64,000 nt of DNA from Sporobolomyces roseus (Eukaryota; Basidiomycota; Microbotryomycetes; Sporidiobolales; Sporidiobolaceae): contig JADILM010000003.1 in the NCBI GenBank assembly GCA_016617785.1, positions 1,488,001 through 1,552,000 on the forward strand, read 5' to 3'. Under the pieces are notes generated by a model. The model made no database searches. It was given only the letters and a program-made list of their open reading frames with translations, and was not told the DNA's origin. A program made the position numbers and the translations under genes. Shown here one piece after another: positions 22,569 through 33,628 of the stretch. Numbering within the stretch: position 1 is the first letter of the stretch; each line of letters opens with the position of its first letter.

Positions 22569-24016
22569 ATGTGAGTACTCGTTCTTTCTCTCTCCTCCAA
22601 ATGAGATCAAGGTCAACTAGAGCTTTCACGGCAGATGGAAGCTACTTGAAGGTCAGGGTAGGATTAGATGGGCTTACTGAAGTAATAAGATCGAGCTCAG
22701 CTCACAGAACGAGGTAGAATAGCTGACTTTACTGCTTCGTCTCCTTTCTCCTTTCGCAGGCTTCAACCAACTTCTTCTTCTTCCGCCGAGATTCCTACGA
22801 GCCTGTGAGTACACTTATAAGACGCGAAGTATGATCTGTACTGACTCTCCCTCTGTCGATAGCGTCTGCAACAACTTGTCGGTTTCAATCTTGATCGACG
22901 AGAAACCTGTCGAAATGTACAAAGTTCAAATCAAAGACAACAAAGCGACTTGCTACATCGAAGCGATCGAAGGGAAAGAGTTCAAGATACAGAACAAGAT
23001 CTTGCAATCGTTCTTGCCTTACGGTGTCGGATTCTTTGGATCAGTGGACGGTACAAAGTAAACTTCCTTCCTCTCCTTTGTCTCTCGTTCTGTCGGGTTC
23101 AGATTGACGTTCGAGTGTAGCAGAGTTGGAGGAACGCTTGCTCGTCGTCCCGAAGATAATGCAGTCATCGATGGACCTTATATTTCTGCGTTCCAAAAAC
23201 GACCTTTGATGTTTTCGAAAATCAATCTCACGGACGATACTGATCTCGCTTCGAACGATGAAAAGTTCATCAAGAATCTCGGTTCGATATCAGTCACAGC
23301 ACTCCGAGGATTTGAAGCTGGTCCCGTTTACAAATCCAATCAGTTCGAAAGTGTTTCTGATAATCGAGTGAGTTTCTTCCTTTACCGCTCGCTCGCTCAA
23401 AGCTGACACCTCCTCGAGATTCCTAGGCTGTCGATGAACGCTCGAAGAAAGCTAACGTATCTCATCAAGTCGGGTGAGTCTACTTGTCTCTCTTTCCAAA
23501 GATTACACGGTCTCAGCTGAAACCTTGCTGCAGATTCGGAGCCGTGAAGCAGGTTGCACAGAGCGAAAGCGTCGGTATGAGTTGGATGGACTCTGAGTTC
23601 GCACCTTACCCGACTTTCGAGATCAAGTATCTTTCGAGGAGTTTGCTGTGTTCTCCTTTCGAATCGAGACTATCTTCACTACTCACTTTTCAAATTCTGT
23701 AGATCTTCTCGAATTACAAGACATCGTCGAACCTCTCGTTCCGCTTGTCAATCACAGTCCTTCTCTCTCAACCTCTTCTTCGAAGGTCAAGTCGAGCAAG
23801 AAACGCAAAGCATCGAACTTCGCAATCGACAAAGACGGAGCTCTCGTTCTCTCCGATGATTCTGACGATGAGGGACAGTCTATGGCTGTCAAGATAGCTC
23901 GACTCGAAGATGAGAACAAGCGCTTGAAAGGAGGAGAAGGAGTCAAAGTCAAGAAAGAGAAAGGATCTTCGAACATCAAAGTCAAGAAGGAAAAGGTAGT
24001 CATCGAGCTTGACTAG
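22569..24016 (+). CDS. DUF7918 family protein (right copy), start codon split by an intron
   Basis: Exons 22569-22570 (AT), 22760-22804, 22863-23057, 23103-23367, 23427-23473, 23534-23640, 23703-24016; 324 residues. It is nearly identical to the left copy through the whole DUF7918 core (SVSILIDEKPVEMYKVQIKD, LMFSKINLTDDTDLASNDE, FEIKYLSRNLLELQDIV). It shares the KKRKAS basic motif and lysine-rich tail. Every exon has the same length as in the left copy except the last, which is one codon longer. The first intron, which splits the start codon, is kept in position although its sequence differs. The function is unknown; a nuclear location is inferred from the tail. Confidence 0.75.
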
Positions 24017-24380
24017 AGACTTTTCACTGTTGTCGTGAGCTGCCCTGTTCTCTCGTCTTCGATTCACGCTGATTGACTGACGAGTTGAACGAGACAGGCT
24101 TTCTTTCGTTTTCTGCTCATCTCGCTTGGCTTCTCTCTCGCATCTGTCATTTGTGTTGTCTCCCACCAATACGCTTTTCTCTACAAGCTGCAACGTCGTT
24201 CTCTTCTTCTTCCCCTCGTCTTGAACGTACCTCGGAATTCGCTATCTCCAGTCTCGAAAAGCTCACTCTCTCGATTACTCGCACTTCAGATGTCGGCGGA
24301 AGGTACGGGTAGGTATGGTATTGCAAATAAATAGGATGCCTAGATAAGTTACGAGAAGGAAGGAAGGGAAGGACGCTCGA
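24017..24380. other. convergent 3' intergenic stretch within the right arm
   Basis: Counterpart of 9149-9504. No gene seen. Confidence 0.5.
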
Positions 24381-25406
24381 TCACCAACAAGCTTCGTAAT
24401 GAGGCGAAACAGGAATAGGAGAAACGAGTTGAGGATAGATTCGATAGTACTCGGTGGAAGGCTGCCAGATCACTTTTCGAATAGTGATAGGTCGATGTCC
24501 ATGAAGATCGACGACCTCTGCGTTGACGTCGGCACCGAAAGCACAATCAGGTTTTCGACAGGAAAATCCTTTCGGACAAGAGTGACCATCTGCAAACGAG
24601 CTTTAATCAGTCTTAAGTAGTTTCGAGGAGAGTAGTAGAGGACTCACAGATGCAAGAGTCACCCTCTGGACATTGTAATCCATGTTGAGCAGCACTACAA
24701 GGATGCCATTTCGCACCTCGTCGAATCTCTTCGAGTTGAGCAGAGTTCAATTCGTAGTCGTGACCGTATCGACACCGAGCACCAGTAGCACACTTGTCTT
24801 TGAGGTAGAAGGTGTTACTAGAGAAGGAGAGGAGAGTCAGCGAAAGGCGATCGCAAACGAGGAAAAAGCTCAAAACGAGAGAAGAGAGCTTACCAAGGAG
24901 GAGGATCTTGTTGACTCATTCTACGTGTAGGATCAACTTGTTGTACCTTCTTCATCATCATCATCGGAAGTGGAGGAGACCAATTGACACTCGTGAAGAA
25001 GCGTTGTTTCTCGAGTTGAGCGATCTGTTGAAGGCGATCACTCCAGTCAGCGCAACGAATCAAGCGAGAGTTAATCGTAGAGACGCACCGATTCGCATTG
25101 ACTACATAGAGTCCTCAAAGATCCAGAAGAATCCGTCGTCGTCATTGAAAGTTGTCGTTGCAGTTTCGTCGTTTTCGAAAGAGAGTCGTTCGTTGGTGAC
25201 CCAGGTGCTTCGTATCGATCGAAAGCTTTTGTGAGGTGAAATTGAGGACAGTGTACTTCTCCACCTAGAACGATACTGCCTTGACCTTTCGCAGGTTCAA
25301 TGTGATCAAACAAGTTGTTCGAATCGCGAGCACTCGAGTTCAAGTAGTTGGTCGTTGTTGATGGGGAGTAGGGCATGACAGCGTCGACGTCGAAGGTAAA
25401 GTGCAT
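24381..25406 (-). CDS. CCCH-type zinc-finger protein (right copy)
   Basis: Minus-strand exons 25406-25089, 25024-24894, 24817-24648, 24589-24381; 275 residues. It carries the same finger array as the left copy (NTFYLKDKCATGARCRYGHD, QCPEGDSCIYGH, CRKPDCAFGADVNAEVVD), with a few substitutions and small whole-codon length changes in exons 1 and 2. The preservation of frame through these indels suggests selection on the protein. Confidence 0.8.
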
Positions 25407-25978
25407 CGTCGAGAGTGAAGGAGGATGAAGTCAAAGTGAGAGAGAGAAGAGAGAGAAAACGAGAAATGTGATTGCTTTTCTTAACTTTTGGGCTGGTTTG
25501 TTGTTCTGTTTTGTTGTTGTTCTGTATCCGCAATCGCGTATTCGAATTGTTAGTTTGTAATGGCTGAACACATAACCTGAATCTTACTTTGAAAGTCGAG
25601 AGTTAGAGCGTTTCGAAAAACGGGAACGCCATCTTTTTTTCGCAAAGTTCATTATAGCTCTCCCGACGGTTCAGTCTCGCCCTCTCGCGTCAATCTTCAG
25701 CTCTCGTGGTCTTTCCATGCGTGGTCCCGCTGTCGATCTGAAATGTCCTGACATTTCGGGCTTGTATGCGAAGCTTTGACGGTTCGACTCAAGCCAGTAC
25801 TTCGCCCTCTACAGAACCGATAGTACCTGAAACTCACGAGCTAATCTTTGGTATGTCTACAGCTTTCGTGACTGCGATCGTCAAAAGTCCGAGACTCTCC
25901 TCGGATAAAGCTTTGACCTTTCTTTTCTAATCTCGCTTGAAGCTCTCTCTCCCCTCCTCCCTCTCCAGAACATCGAGC
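25407..25978. other. intergenic; zinc-finger promoter, repeat boundary and upstream region of a membrane protein
   Basis: The conserved leader and the CGAAAAA...TTTTTCG pair (about 25617-25645, opposite strand) lie here. Repeat homology ends near 25782. The remaining 200 bases belong to the next gene's promoter. Confidence 0.5.
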
Positions 25979-27194
25979 ATGTCCTCGAGTCGAGCCTCAA
26001 GCGTACGCAAGCCCGTCGGACCACCCTCAGAGTCAAGCTCAGAGGATGAAGGCTCTCCAGCGATTCAACAACCTTCGACAGCGGGAAAAGGCAGCGATTT
26101 ACGAGATCCACTCTGGGGTCTGAGGAGAGTGAATACGCTTGTTGGCCTGCTTGGAGCTGGAGCATTGAGTATAGGCTGTTCGTCGTAACGTTCTCCCATT
26201 CTGAGCTTTCCTCTTTCGCTGACCCTTTCGAGCCAAATTTATAGCTGGTCTTGTGATCGCGCTCTACGTGATAGGTCCACCTCGATTGAATGATCTCGCC
26301 ACGAGCGTGACGGCAATCTCGTTTCTGACCCTAGTCGGAGGTTGCGCTGCTTGTTTACCTTCTTGGTTCGTTTCGTCTCTCTCTCGCTTCACCTCGACTG
26401 GACTGACAGTATCCAGGTGCGATAGGATCGGAGCTATGATTGTGCTGTGTGGCGCGAAACCTCGACCAGATATGCCTCCTCCTCATGCGAAACTACTCCG
26501 AGTGCTTTGCTTAATCGCTACGGTTCGTATCCTTCTTCCCTAGAATCTGGTTTGAGGTCGCTGACGGTCAGACGATCCAGCTTCTTGCGATGATCTACGC
26601 GATCTTGGGGCTCGTTATTTATGTCCTGCTACAAGAAAAGGAAAGCTTTGTCGATTTCTGGTCAGTTTCGTCTCTTTAGTTCACTCTCTCTTCAGCAGTC
26701 TCAACAAGCCGGTTCTCGACCTGTAGTCTTCTGAATCTCCCAAACTCGACGAAGGAAGACTGCACATCTAGGTGGAATAGAAACTGGTTGATCATCCTTG
26801 CTGTTGCGTGAGTCGAATTTGCGATCTCTCGACTTGAACCCTCGAGCTCACTGCATCCCCTCGACAGTATCGTCCTCCTTTACCACATCGCTTTCGGGTT
26901 CCCTTTGTATCGATACACTCGTATGTCTCGCTCCTCTCCAATGAAGTGCGCTTCGCACCGGCTGACATTGGTGAAACAGGTGGACCGCAAGGAGGAACGC
27001 AGCTGAAAGAGGGCTACCTCCTTGAGTTAGCTCGCCGGAGAGATGAGGAAGGACGTAGAAGGTCTTGGAGCAATGGAAGCGAGAGCGAAGACGATATGGA
27101 TTCGAAGCGACGGTCAGGTCGCGTTCGACGATCAGACTCGCGAGGTAGTAATCGCAAGTCGGAGCGCTACAGACTGAAGGAGGAGTGGCAGTAA
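25979..27194 (+). CDS. multi-pass membrane protein of unknown function
   Basis: Seven exons: 25979-26177, 26245-26365, 26417-26522, 26581-26660, 26772-26807, 26868-26920, 26980-27194; 269 residues. A Ser-rich cytosolic-looking start is followed by about four hydrophobic segments (LVGLLGAGALSIGSAGLVIA, then SFLTLVGGCAACL, LLAMIYAILGLVIYVLL, WLIILAVAIVLLYHIAFGF). It ends in a charged, Arg/Ser-rich tail. The splice joins were chosen because each restores a continuous hydrophobic segment in phase. I do not recognise the family. Topology suggests a small integral membrane protein with both ends in the cytosol. Confidence 0.6.
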
Positions 27195-27258
27195 GCTGGG
27201 TAGTATGATATTGCGTTGGTTTCAGTAGTTACAAAGTGAAAAGCGGAGTTCCGGAAAG

Positions 27259-28908
27259 CTAGGGGAAGAGTTTGCCAGACACGACTTGGTCGAAGCGGGG
27301 CAGTTTCTCAACGACGGCTTTGAGGAGGGTGAAAGGATGTCAGTCGAATACGAGCCATAGGACAAGAAGAAGAGACTCACGAGAGATTTCATTGGAACGA
27401 GCAGCGGCTGACGAAGATAGCGCTTCGAAGAGGCTAGCGAAGAGTGAAGCATACCCCAGGTCACCACTACTGGCTAGATCGAGCGTATGGGTGTACCCAG
27501 GCGATTGAATGACCTTCTGCGAGTGCTTGACGACGTAATCGAGGGCAGTTTTGCGAATTTCGGGATAGCAAGATGCTTCGTGCGAGAGGAATTCGTAAAT
27601 TGCGCCTTGGGGAGTGAGTCGTTGAGAGAATGCGAGTAACGCTAGTTCCTTGAGTGCGAGTATGTCGAGGAAATGAGCAAGTCGATAAAGGGATTTCGAT
27701 GAGACTGGGTAGGGGAGCGAAGGATCCGATTCGGCGATTCGACGAGTTTCATCCTGCTGTTGTTTCTTGACCTCTTCGACTGAAACGGGATCTTTCGACG
27801 TCATGCTGAGGAACGAAGAGGTGAGTGGAGCGAAGCGAATGAAGCCGGTCTGTTGCCAAATGAGAGTAGCTTTGTACGTGACGAAAGCGGTTTGAGTGAT
27901 GGGGATAGTGTGGAAGGAGTGCGTGGGTGATTCAGCGACTGACAACTTGCCGTCCTTCTTTAGGGTTTGATCAGATTCATCGTCTGAATCGTCGAAATCG
28001 TCGAAATCGTCGAAATCGTCGATAGTCTTTCCCTTTCTTGACGAGGTCTCGCCTTCTCCGTTCTGCTCATTCGTGTTCCCGACGTCTACTTGAACTTCTC
28101 CTTCGCTGAACCCAGAGGACAAACAGTCTTCGAAGAAGGGAGAAAGGGCGGAAAGCTGTTTCGAATCGACCCAGATTTTGACGTCTCGAGAGAAGGAAAG
28201 ACAGACTCCGTTGGGTCCAGGAGATGACGACAAAGCTAAAGCTAGAGATAGGATAAGGGTGAGTTCGAGATGGATCGAAGATAGGTGCTGACCTGACATC
28301 CTACGAGCTATAGCAGCCTCGCGACCAGAGGGAATCGAAGGTTGAGCACCATCGCCTTTATACTCAAGGACCACACGGTATGATCGAGGGTAATCGTGCG
28401 AGGTAAGCGGTTTGTCGGAATGCTTCGAAAACAAGACTTGCCCATTAGAAATGTCGAGAGAGAAAGAAGAATTCGACGTCCAAGGTATAGCAGCAACGCG
28501 CCAGAGTTTCGAATCGATCGGAAGCGGAGGGTCGTTTACATCGTCAATTCGAGCGATCGACACGAAGACTTGAGCATTCGTTGCGTATTGACCGACGATT
28601 CCCTCGATTGGATCAAGTCGGACTTGAAAATTCTCTCTCGTCAAGTTTTCCACTTCGAGTCGCCATTTATGATCACTGTGATCAGCCGAGAGGTGTACGG
28701 AGAGACGAGCGCCAGATTTGAACGGGTCAAGGTCGATGTCGCAGGTGAAACGCTGAGAAAAGGTCGAAACGAATTCTTGGGTGATAACAGGGGATTTGAG
28801 TTCTGAACCTTCTGCTCCTTCGGTTCCTTCTACTTCTGTTTCTTCGTTGTCTCGAGCGTTGTTGCTTCCGCTGTTACTCGGTCTGGAGAGAAGAAAGAGA
28901 GGTGTCAT
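27259..28908 (-). CDS. BTB/POZ-type protein with MATH-like N-terminal half; 5' end unresolved
   Basis: Minus-strand exons 28880(approx)-28293, 28241-27381 and 27317-27259. A 51-nt intron (28292-28242) is probable but in frame, so it may also be retained. The N-terminal half resembles a MATH-like fold (LEVENLTRENFQVRLDP). Then comes VKIWVDSKQLSALSPFFEDC with a BTB pattern, and a C-terminal LYRLAHFLDILALKELALLA typical of basidiomycete BTB proteins, which often link to cullin-3. An acidic (DDF)n stretch is encoded by a 9-bp repeat. The ATG at 28908-28906 is usable only if the intron-like sequence before ACCGAG is retained. More likely an upstream exon near 29057-29113 (SEPQGLLEYTLRSVQGVGLD) is the true start region, but no ATG is visible there. 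Confidence 0.55.
27987..28022. repeat. 9-bp tandem repeat, four copies
   Basis: Four exact copies of AATCGTCGA inside the BTB gene. They encode the acidic repeat Asp-Asp-Phe on the minus strand. Length variation between strains would be expected. Confidence 0.8.
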
Positions 28909-29542
28909 TAAGGATTCGAGCGAAAGTTGGTGCTATCGAGGTCGAGGATCAGGATAGAAGCCAGTACAAACAGAAAGGTGTCAGCGCACATCCCATGGAC
29001 AGTCCTACTTGATTCGGAGAGCTGCAGCGATAGAGCGAGGTGGTTCAATAAACTCACTTGATGAGATCTAGTCCAACTCCTTGCACACTTCGTAGCGTAT
29101 ACTCGAGTAGTCCTTGAGGTTCCGAGTCGGTCTAGGAAGCTTTCGTAGCTATTTCCGTGGTTTCGAGTTGACTCAAGCGAGTTGAAGGAAATCAAAAGAG
29201 AAATATCCGCTTTCGCAATCTCTTCTTCTCCCTGTCAATGGAACCACTGAACAACTCTCTCTTCTCAGACCGTGACAAACGACAAGGTCTCTCTGTGATC
29301 TAAGCGTTCGTCTCAAACGTTTTCAAGTTTTGTTTTCGCAAACTCTCAAAACCAACTCAAAACTAACCACCTCTGACAGATGCTCAAAATCGATCGCCTC
29401 AACCCCGTATCATCTCGCCCAACATCACTTGACGTCTCTCGAATCCCACCTTCTTCCGACTCCTCCAAACTCTCTTCAAGTTCCTGCATTCCTCTCAAAT
29501 TCTCCCCTTTCCTTACTCTACCACCTCTTCCCTCATCCGGGT
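28909..29542. other. 5' region of the BTB gene and 3' flank of the antiporter
   Basis: A coding-looking minus-strand block at about 29057-29113 probably belongs to the BTB gene. The remaining sequence shows no other gene. Confidence 0.4.
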
Positions 29543-31266
29543 TCAACCCCATCTACCCCTCAGCACCCCTCTCCCCCACTCACTCCTAACCAACCTCGCA
29601 AACCCAACCGGACCAACAATAGTACACAACGCGACTGCCCAAATAGCAATCAAATAAGGTTCAGTTGTTAAAACTGGATTCTCCTCTGTCGAAGCATTGT
29701 AAGCTACTTGTAATACCAGAATCTATTAATACTCATCATCATCGAAAAGAGTTAGTGGGGGAGTAAAGAGAGGGGAGGAGGAGGAGAGACTTACACCGAT
29801 TTCTCCACGTGCTACGAGTGCGAGTCCGAGGAAAACTGAGGCGGGTAAAGTATCGGATTTGAACGATCCAGACGAGGAAGAGGGAGAGAGTTTCGAGTCC
29901 TTCGAAGTAGTAGTGAGTGGTAAGGATCTTTCAGCATCCGTGTTATCCCTAACCGATTCCGTCGAATTCAATTCTTCTTTCTCTTTTTGTGTTGTTTCGC
30001 CTCCCACATTCTTTCCTCCCGAAACAAGATCGAACCCAACGACACAAACTCCGACACTCAATTTACCCAATACCATCAATAAAGAGTAAACGATTCCACG
30101 CCAAATGACTCTTCCCGTCCAGAGTTGGAGGAAGGGGATTGAGTAACCGATCGAGGCGAAGAAGAGTGGTACGAGGATGTGGTTTTGGATTGGTACGAGG
30201 AGTGTGTCGTAGGTTTGTAGGAAAGAGGTAGGAGACGAGGGAGAGAGGGAGGGGGAGAGAAAGGGAACGGTTACTCCTGCTAGGAAAGCACCGAGGAGTA
30301 CAGTAGTTCCTGCGTAGTAGGCGCTATTCAAGCGTGGATTGATGTCAGAGAGAGAAGCAAACAGAGGATAAGTTTAGTGAGGAGTGTGAGAACTTACATT
30401 GCGAGGAAAGCGCTCAAAACGACGACTCCCAAGAATAATTTCATAGATTGACCACCTCTCTCTACCCATTTCTCTAACCTTTCCAACCTGAACACGGGTC
30501 TCAAGATATAGAGTATGACGAGAGGAGTGACTAAACACATCGCGATACTAGCGACAATAGGTCTTCCAATCGTCCAACCCAAACTCCCTCCTCCTCCTCC
30601 TCCTTCTTCTCCAGCTAAACTCGATATAACTGACAACAAGACCAATGCAATGATATCGTCCACTAAAGCAGCACCTTTCAAGACCTGGGCGATCCTAGTC
30701 GCGTCTAAACCTTGTCCCGCCGATTTGAGGACGAAGAAAGTCGTTCCGAGTGAAGTGGAAGCTAGTGCGGAACCGGCAGTGAAGGCTTGGATTGGAGGAT
30801 AGTTGAAGGTGGGAGCTGAGAAGAGAGCGAACGTGAATGCGAGTGGGAGGAGGATACCGATGAGTGCGCTGAATAATGCGAGGGGGAGAAGGGGTACGAA
30901 GGAACGCAAATTCAAAGTTAAACCTCCCTCTGAAAAAACACTCATGCCATTGGAATCAGTTCTCGCGGTTCTATTCTATGGTGAGGGAGTGGTTGAAGGA
31001 AGAGTTTTACCGAATACGATGAGGATCAAACCGATGTAACCTATTGCGAGAAAAGTTTCTTGCCATTCAACGTTGAGAATCTTTGCGAGTGGTCCATAAA
31101 TGACTCCGATACTGATCTCTCCTAGTAATCCAGCACCTAATACGGTATCGCAGATGTTTCTAGCGACTTGGAGGAAGTAGAGGAATGAGATCAAGGTGAG
31201 GAGGGAAGGGAGGGAGGGTTCGTGGTATGGGATCGTTCCTTGGGGTTTAAGAGTAGTGGACGACAT
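29543..31266 (-). CDS. monovalent cation/proton antiporter (Na+/H+ exchanger family)
   Basis: Minus-strand exons 31266-31011, 30929-30398, 30323-29795 and 29722-29543; 498 residues. It has about 11 hydrophobic segments, with LLGEISIGVIYGPLAKI near the start, TAGSALASTSLGTTFFVL, the paired-aspartate motif KGAALVDDIIALVLLSVISS and VFLGLALVARGEIGILVL near the end. These are the landmarks of the CPA2-type Na_H_Exchanger fold: a positional GxxLGPL-like entry, an ion-binding DD pair and the ARGE box. It probably exchanges Na+ or K+ for protons at the plasma membrane or an endomembrane. A Ser-rich loop interrupts the last third. It is head-to-head with the NCS1 calcium sensor. Confidence 0.85.
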
Positions 31267-31434
31267 GAATACATAACGTGGAAAACTTCAGCAGTTGGGG
31301 GTTTCGAAGGGAGAGCGAGATGAGAGTTGTTTGAGATTGGAAAGTGAATGGAAGAGAAACAAGAAACGTCTTCAAATCTTCAAAGGTTTCCTTCCACTCG
31401 ACCAACCACCTCAAACTACCGAAAGCTATCTAGA
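31267..31434. promoter_or_regulatory. shared divergent promoter of the antiporter and NCS1
   Basis: 168 bases between the two start codons. No clear TATA box or known element is seen. Confidence 0.45.
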
Positions 31435-32922
31435 ATGGTTAGTAACCACTCTCCATCCCCTGCCTGATACGCTCGCTGATCCCCTCTCACACTCCTCGCT
31501 CTTGTTTCTCTTCCCCCCATCTCTCCTGTTCCCCCGTCACCTCAACCTTCATCTCTCTCTCTCGTTCAAACAGGGGAAATCACAATCGAAATTATCACCA
31601 GAAGATCTACACGACTTGCAAAAGAACACTTATTGTCAGTCTACAGTCCGATGAGTCGAGCAACGAGATGGAAAATTGCACCGCATTGCTCTCGTATTCT
31701 TTCCAAGAGAATCAGCAGTGCGATTGGATGGAATGAATTCAAGGCGACGGAGCTACGAAGGTTGGCCAGTGGGAGACCCACGAGGGGAGATGAACGACGG
31801 AAGCTCTCGCCGATGAAAACGACCCTCGGCGAGTGATGGGTTGAAACCTTATTTCAAGAGGTGTCGGGAGTATCGAAGCAACTGCAGGAGAGGCGAAAGA
31901 CGTGGACGTCGACAACAATGAGCTCTACGTAAGACGAATCAAGCTGACATCCCTTTTCGTTTTTCCCCCTCGCATCGTAGTCGACAAGAAAGAACTCCAA
32001 CAATGGTCCGCTTACCCCACCCCTCCCTCCTCTTCCCCCTCTCCCATACTAACGCACTCCTCGTTCATGAGTATAGGTACAAAGGATTCGTGAAAGATTG
32101 TCCATCTGGTCAACTCAACCAAGAAGAATTCGCTCGAATCTATAAACAGTTCTTTCCATTTGGTAACCCGAAAGCTTTTGCTCAACACGTGTTCAAAGTA
32201 TTTGGTACGTTCTTCTCTCTAATCTCTGCTTAGTGGAGGGAAGAAGCTGATTGAGGGAGAAGGGAGGGATGATCAGATAAGAATGGGAATGGTACGATTG
32301 ATTTCCGTGAATTCATTGGAGCTTTGTCAATCACATCTCGAGGTAAACTTGATGAGAAATTACAATGTACGTTCTCTCCTTTCCCTTCTCCTCTCGCTTC
32401 AGAAGAGAAGAGAGGAAAAGCTGATGCAAAAAAGAGAGGAGAGGATTCGTAGGGGCTTTCCAATTGTATGATATAAACAATGATGGTTTGATCACGTATG
32501 ATGAGATGCTCAAGATTGTTCAATCAATTTATGATATGACGGGAGATATGGTAAAGTTACCTTCGGATGAAGATACTGCTGAAAAGGTACGCTTCAATCT
32601 ACACTCTCTATCTCATTTCTGTCGAGTAATGTGTACTGATTCAGTACCTTTGACACGTACAGCGAGTGAACAAGATCTTCGCGCTAATGGATCTGAACAA
32701 GGATCATCAACGTGAGCTCTTTGATTTTTTTTTTCCCCTCGAATTTTGGCTTCTTCGGCCATCCATCCTTCCTCCCTTCCCCTTGTCTTACGAAACAGAT
32801 AAGGATCAGAGACTGATAACTCTTAATCCTTATGTACAGTCACATTCGAGGAGTTCAAAGAAGGATCAAAGAAAGATCCTACCATCGTTCAAGCCCTCTC
32901 ACTCTACGATGGACTCGTCTAA
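31435..32922 (+). CDS. NCS1: neuronal calcium sensor 1 / frequenin, EF-hand protein
   Basis: Eight exons: 31435-31437 (ATG only), 31574-31634, 31981-32005, 32077-32204, 32277-32366, 32453-32586, 32663-32711, 32840-32922; 190 residues, exactly the usual length. It begins [20 protein letters not shown], where Gly2 is the myristoylation site. Four EF-hands follow: a degenerate first around [13 protein letters not shown], then [26 protein letters not shown] and DLNKDHQLTFEEF. It ends ALSLYDGLV. Frequenin binds Ca2+ and activates phosphatidylinositol 4-kinase (Pik1) at the Golgi. Intron 1 sits directly after the start codon. Intron 2 is 346 nt, far longer than others here. Intron 3 uses a GTCCGC donor and a perfect TACTAAC branch site. 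Confidence 0.95.
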
Positions 32923-33628
32923 ATCGCCGCTTCCCTCATATCTCTTTTTACCTCCTTCTGCCCCAATCCTAGTGAGCATCGTCTCGAGAATATTCGACGA
33001 CCCACGCAAAATAACTGTAACCTACTATTTCCAATGCTTTCTCTTTTTCCCCTTTGAACCCTACTCTACCTCCTGGGAGGGCCCACACTCGAGTCCGGAT
33101 CTTACCTACCCCTGACTCTCCTCACTCTCTCTCTCCCCATTCTTCGTCCTCATCTTTCTTCAAGTCTCCATCTTTTTCAGTAGAAAACTCGCCCCCTCAG
33201 TTCCTCTCAAATCTTGTCATAACTATCCAAATTCTCGCCTGGCTTCTCTCTTTGACCTGATCACTCCGAACGAGGAGCGCGAGAGGACATGCTCGAGTCA
33301 AAGATCGGATATAGAGAGTGAAAATTGGGGTTTTTAACATCGTCGAGAGTAATCTGAAGGGAAAGAGTATGGAAAGCACAGCTTAGCAAGAGAGAGAGCG
33401 AGCGTGATGGAGGGGGGTGTAGTGGAGAGCTCGGGAATAGAAACAAGGAAGAGAACGAAAAGACGAAATGTGTACAAGATTGGAGAGGAGCGCAAAAGGA
33501 GATGTACTTGGTCGAGAACTGTAGAGGGAGATTCGATCAGAGCGAGACTTGTGGGAGGTAGAAAGTAACGAACAACTGAACGAGGAGAAACCACCCTTTT
33601 ACCGAAACCTCTTCCCATTGGCCAAACC
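32923..33628. other. convergent 3' intergenic, 0.7 kb
   Basis: Between the stops of NCS1 and GLC8. The first half is C/T-rich. No gene recognised. Confidence 0.5.

Larger units (their letters stand above)
20649..25782 (-). repeat. right arm of large inverted duplication (about 5.1 kb)
   Basis: Reverse-complement match to 7725-12836. The order from the core outwards is F-box gene, DUF7918 gene, zinc-finger gene, exactly mirrored. Intron positions and phases agree in all three genes. Nucleotide identity is very high in the DUF7918 and zinc-finger genes, and patchy in the F-box gene and in several introns. Confidence 0.93.

Noticed and set aside
31635..31980. C/D-box snoRNA in the NCS1 intron
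   Set aside because: There are GATGA-like strings, but no convincing C and D box pair with a terminal stem. Only the hairpin is reported.
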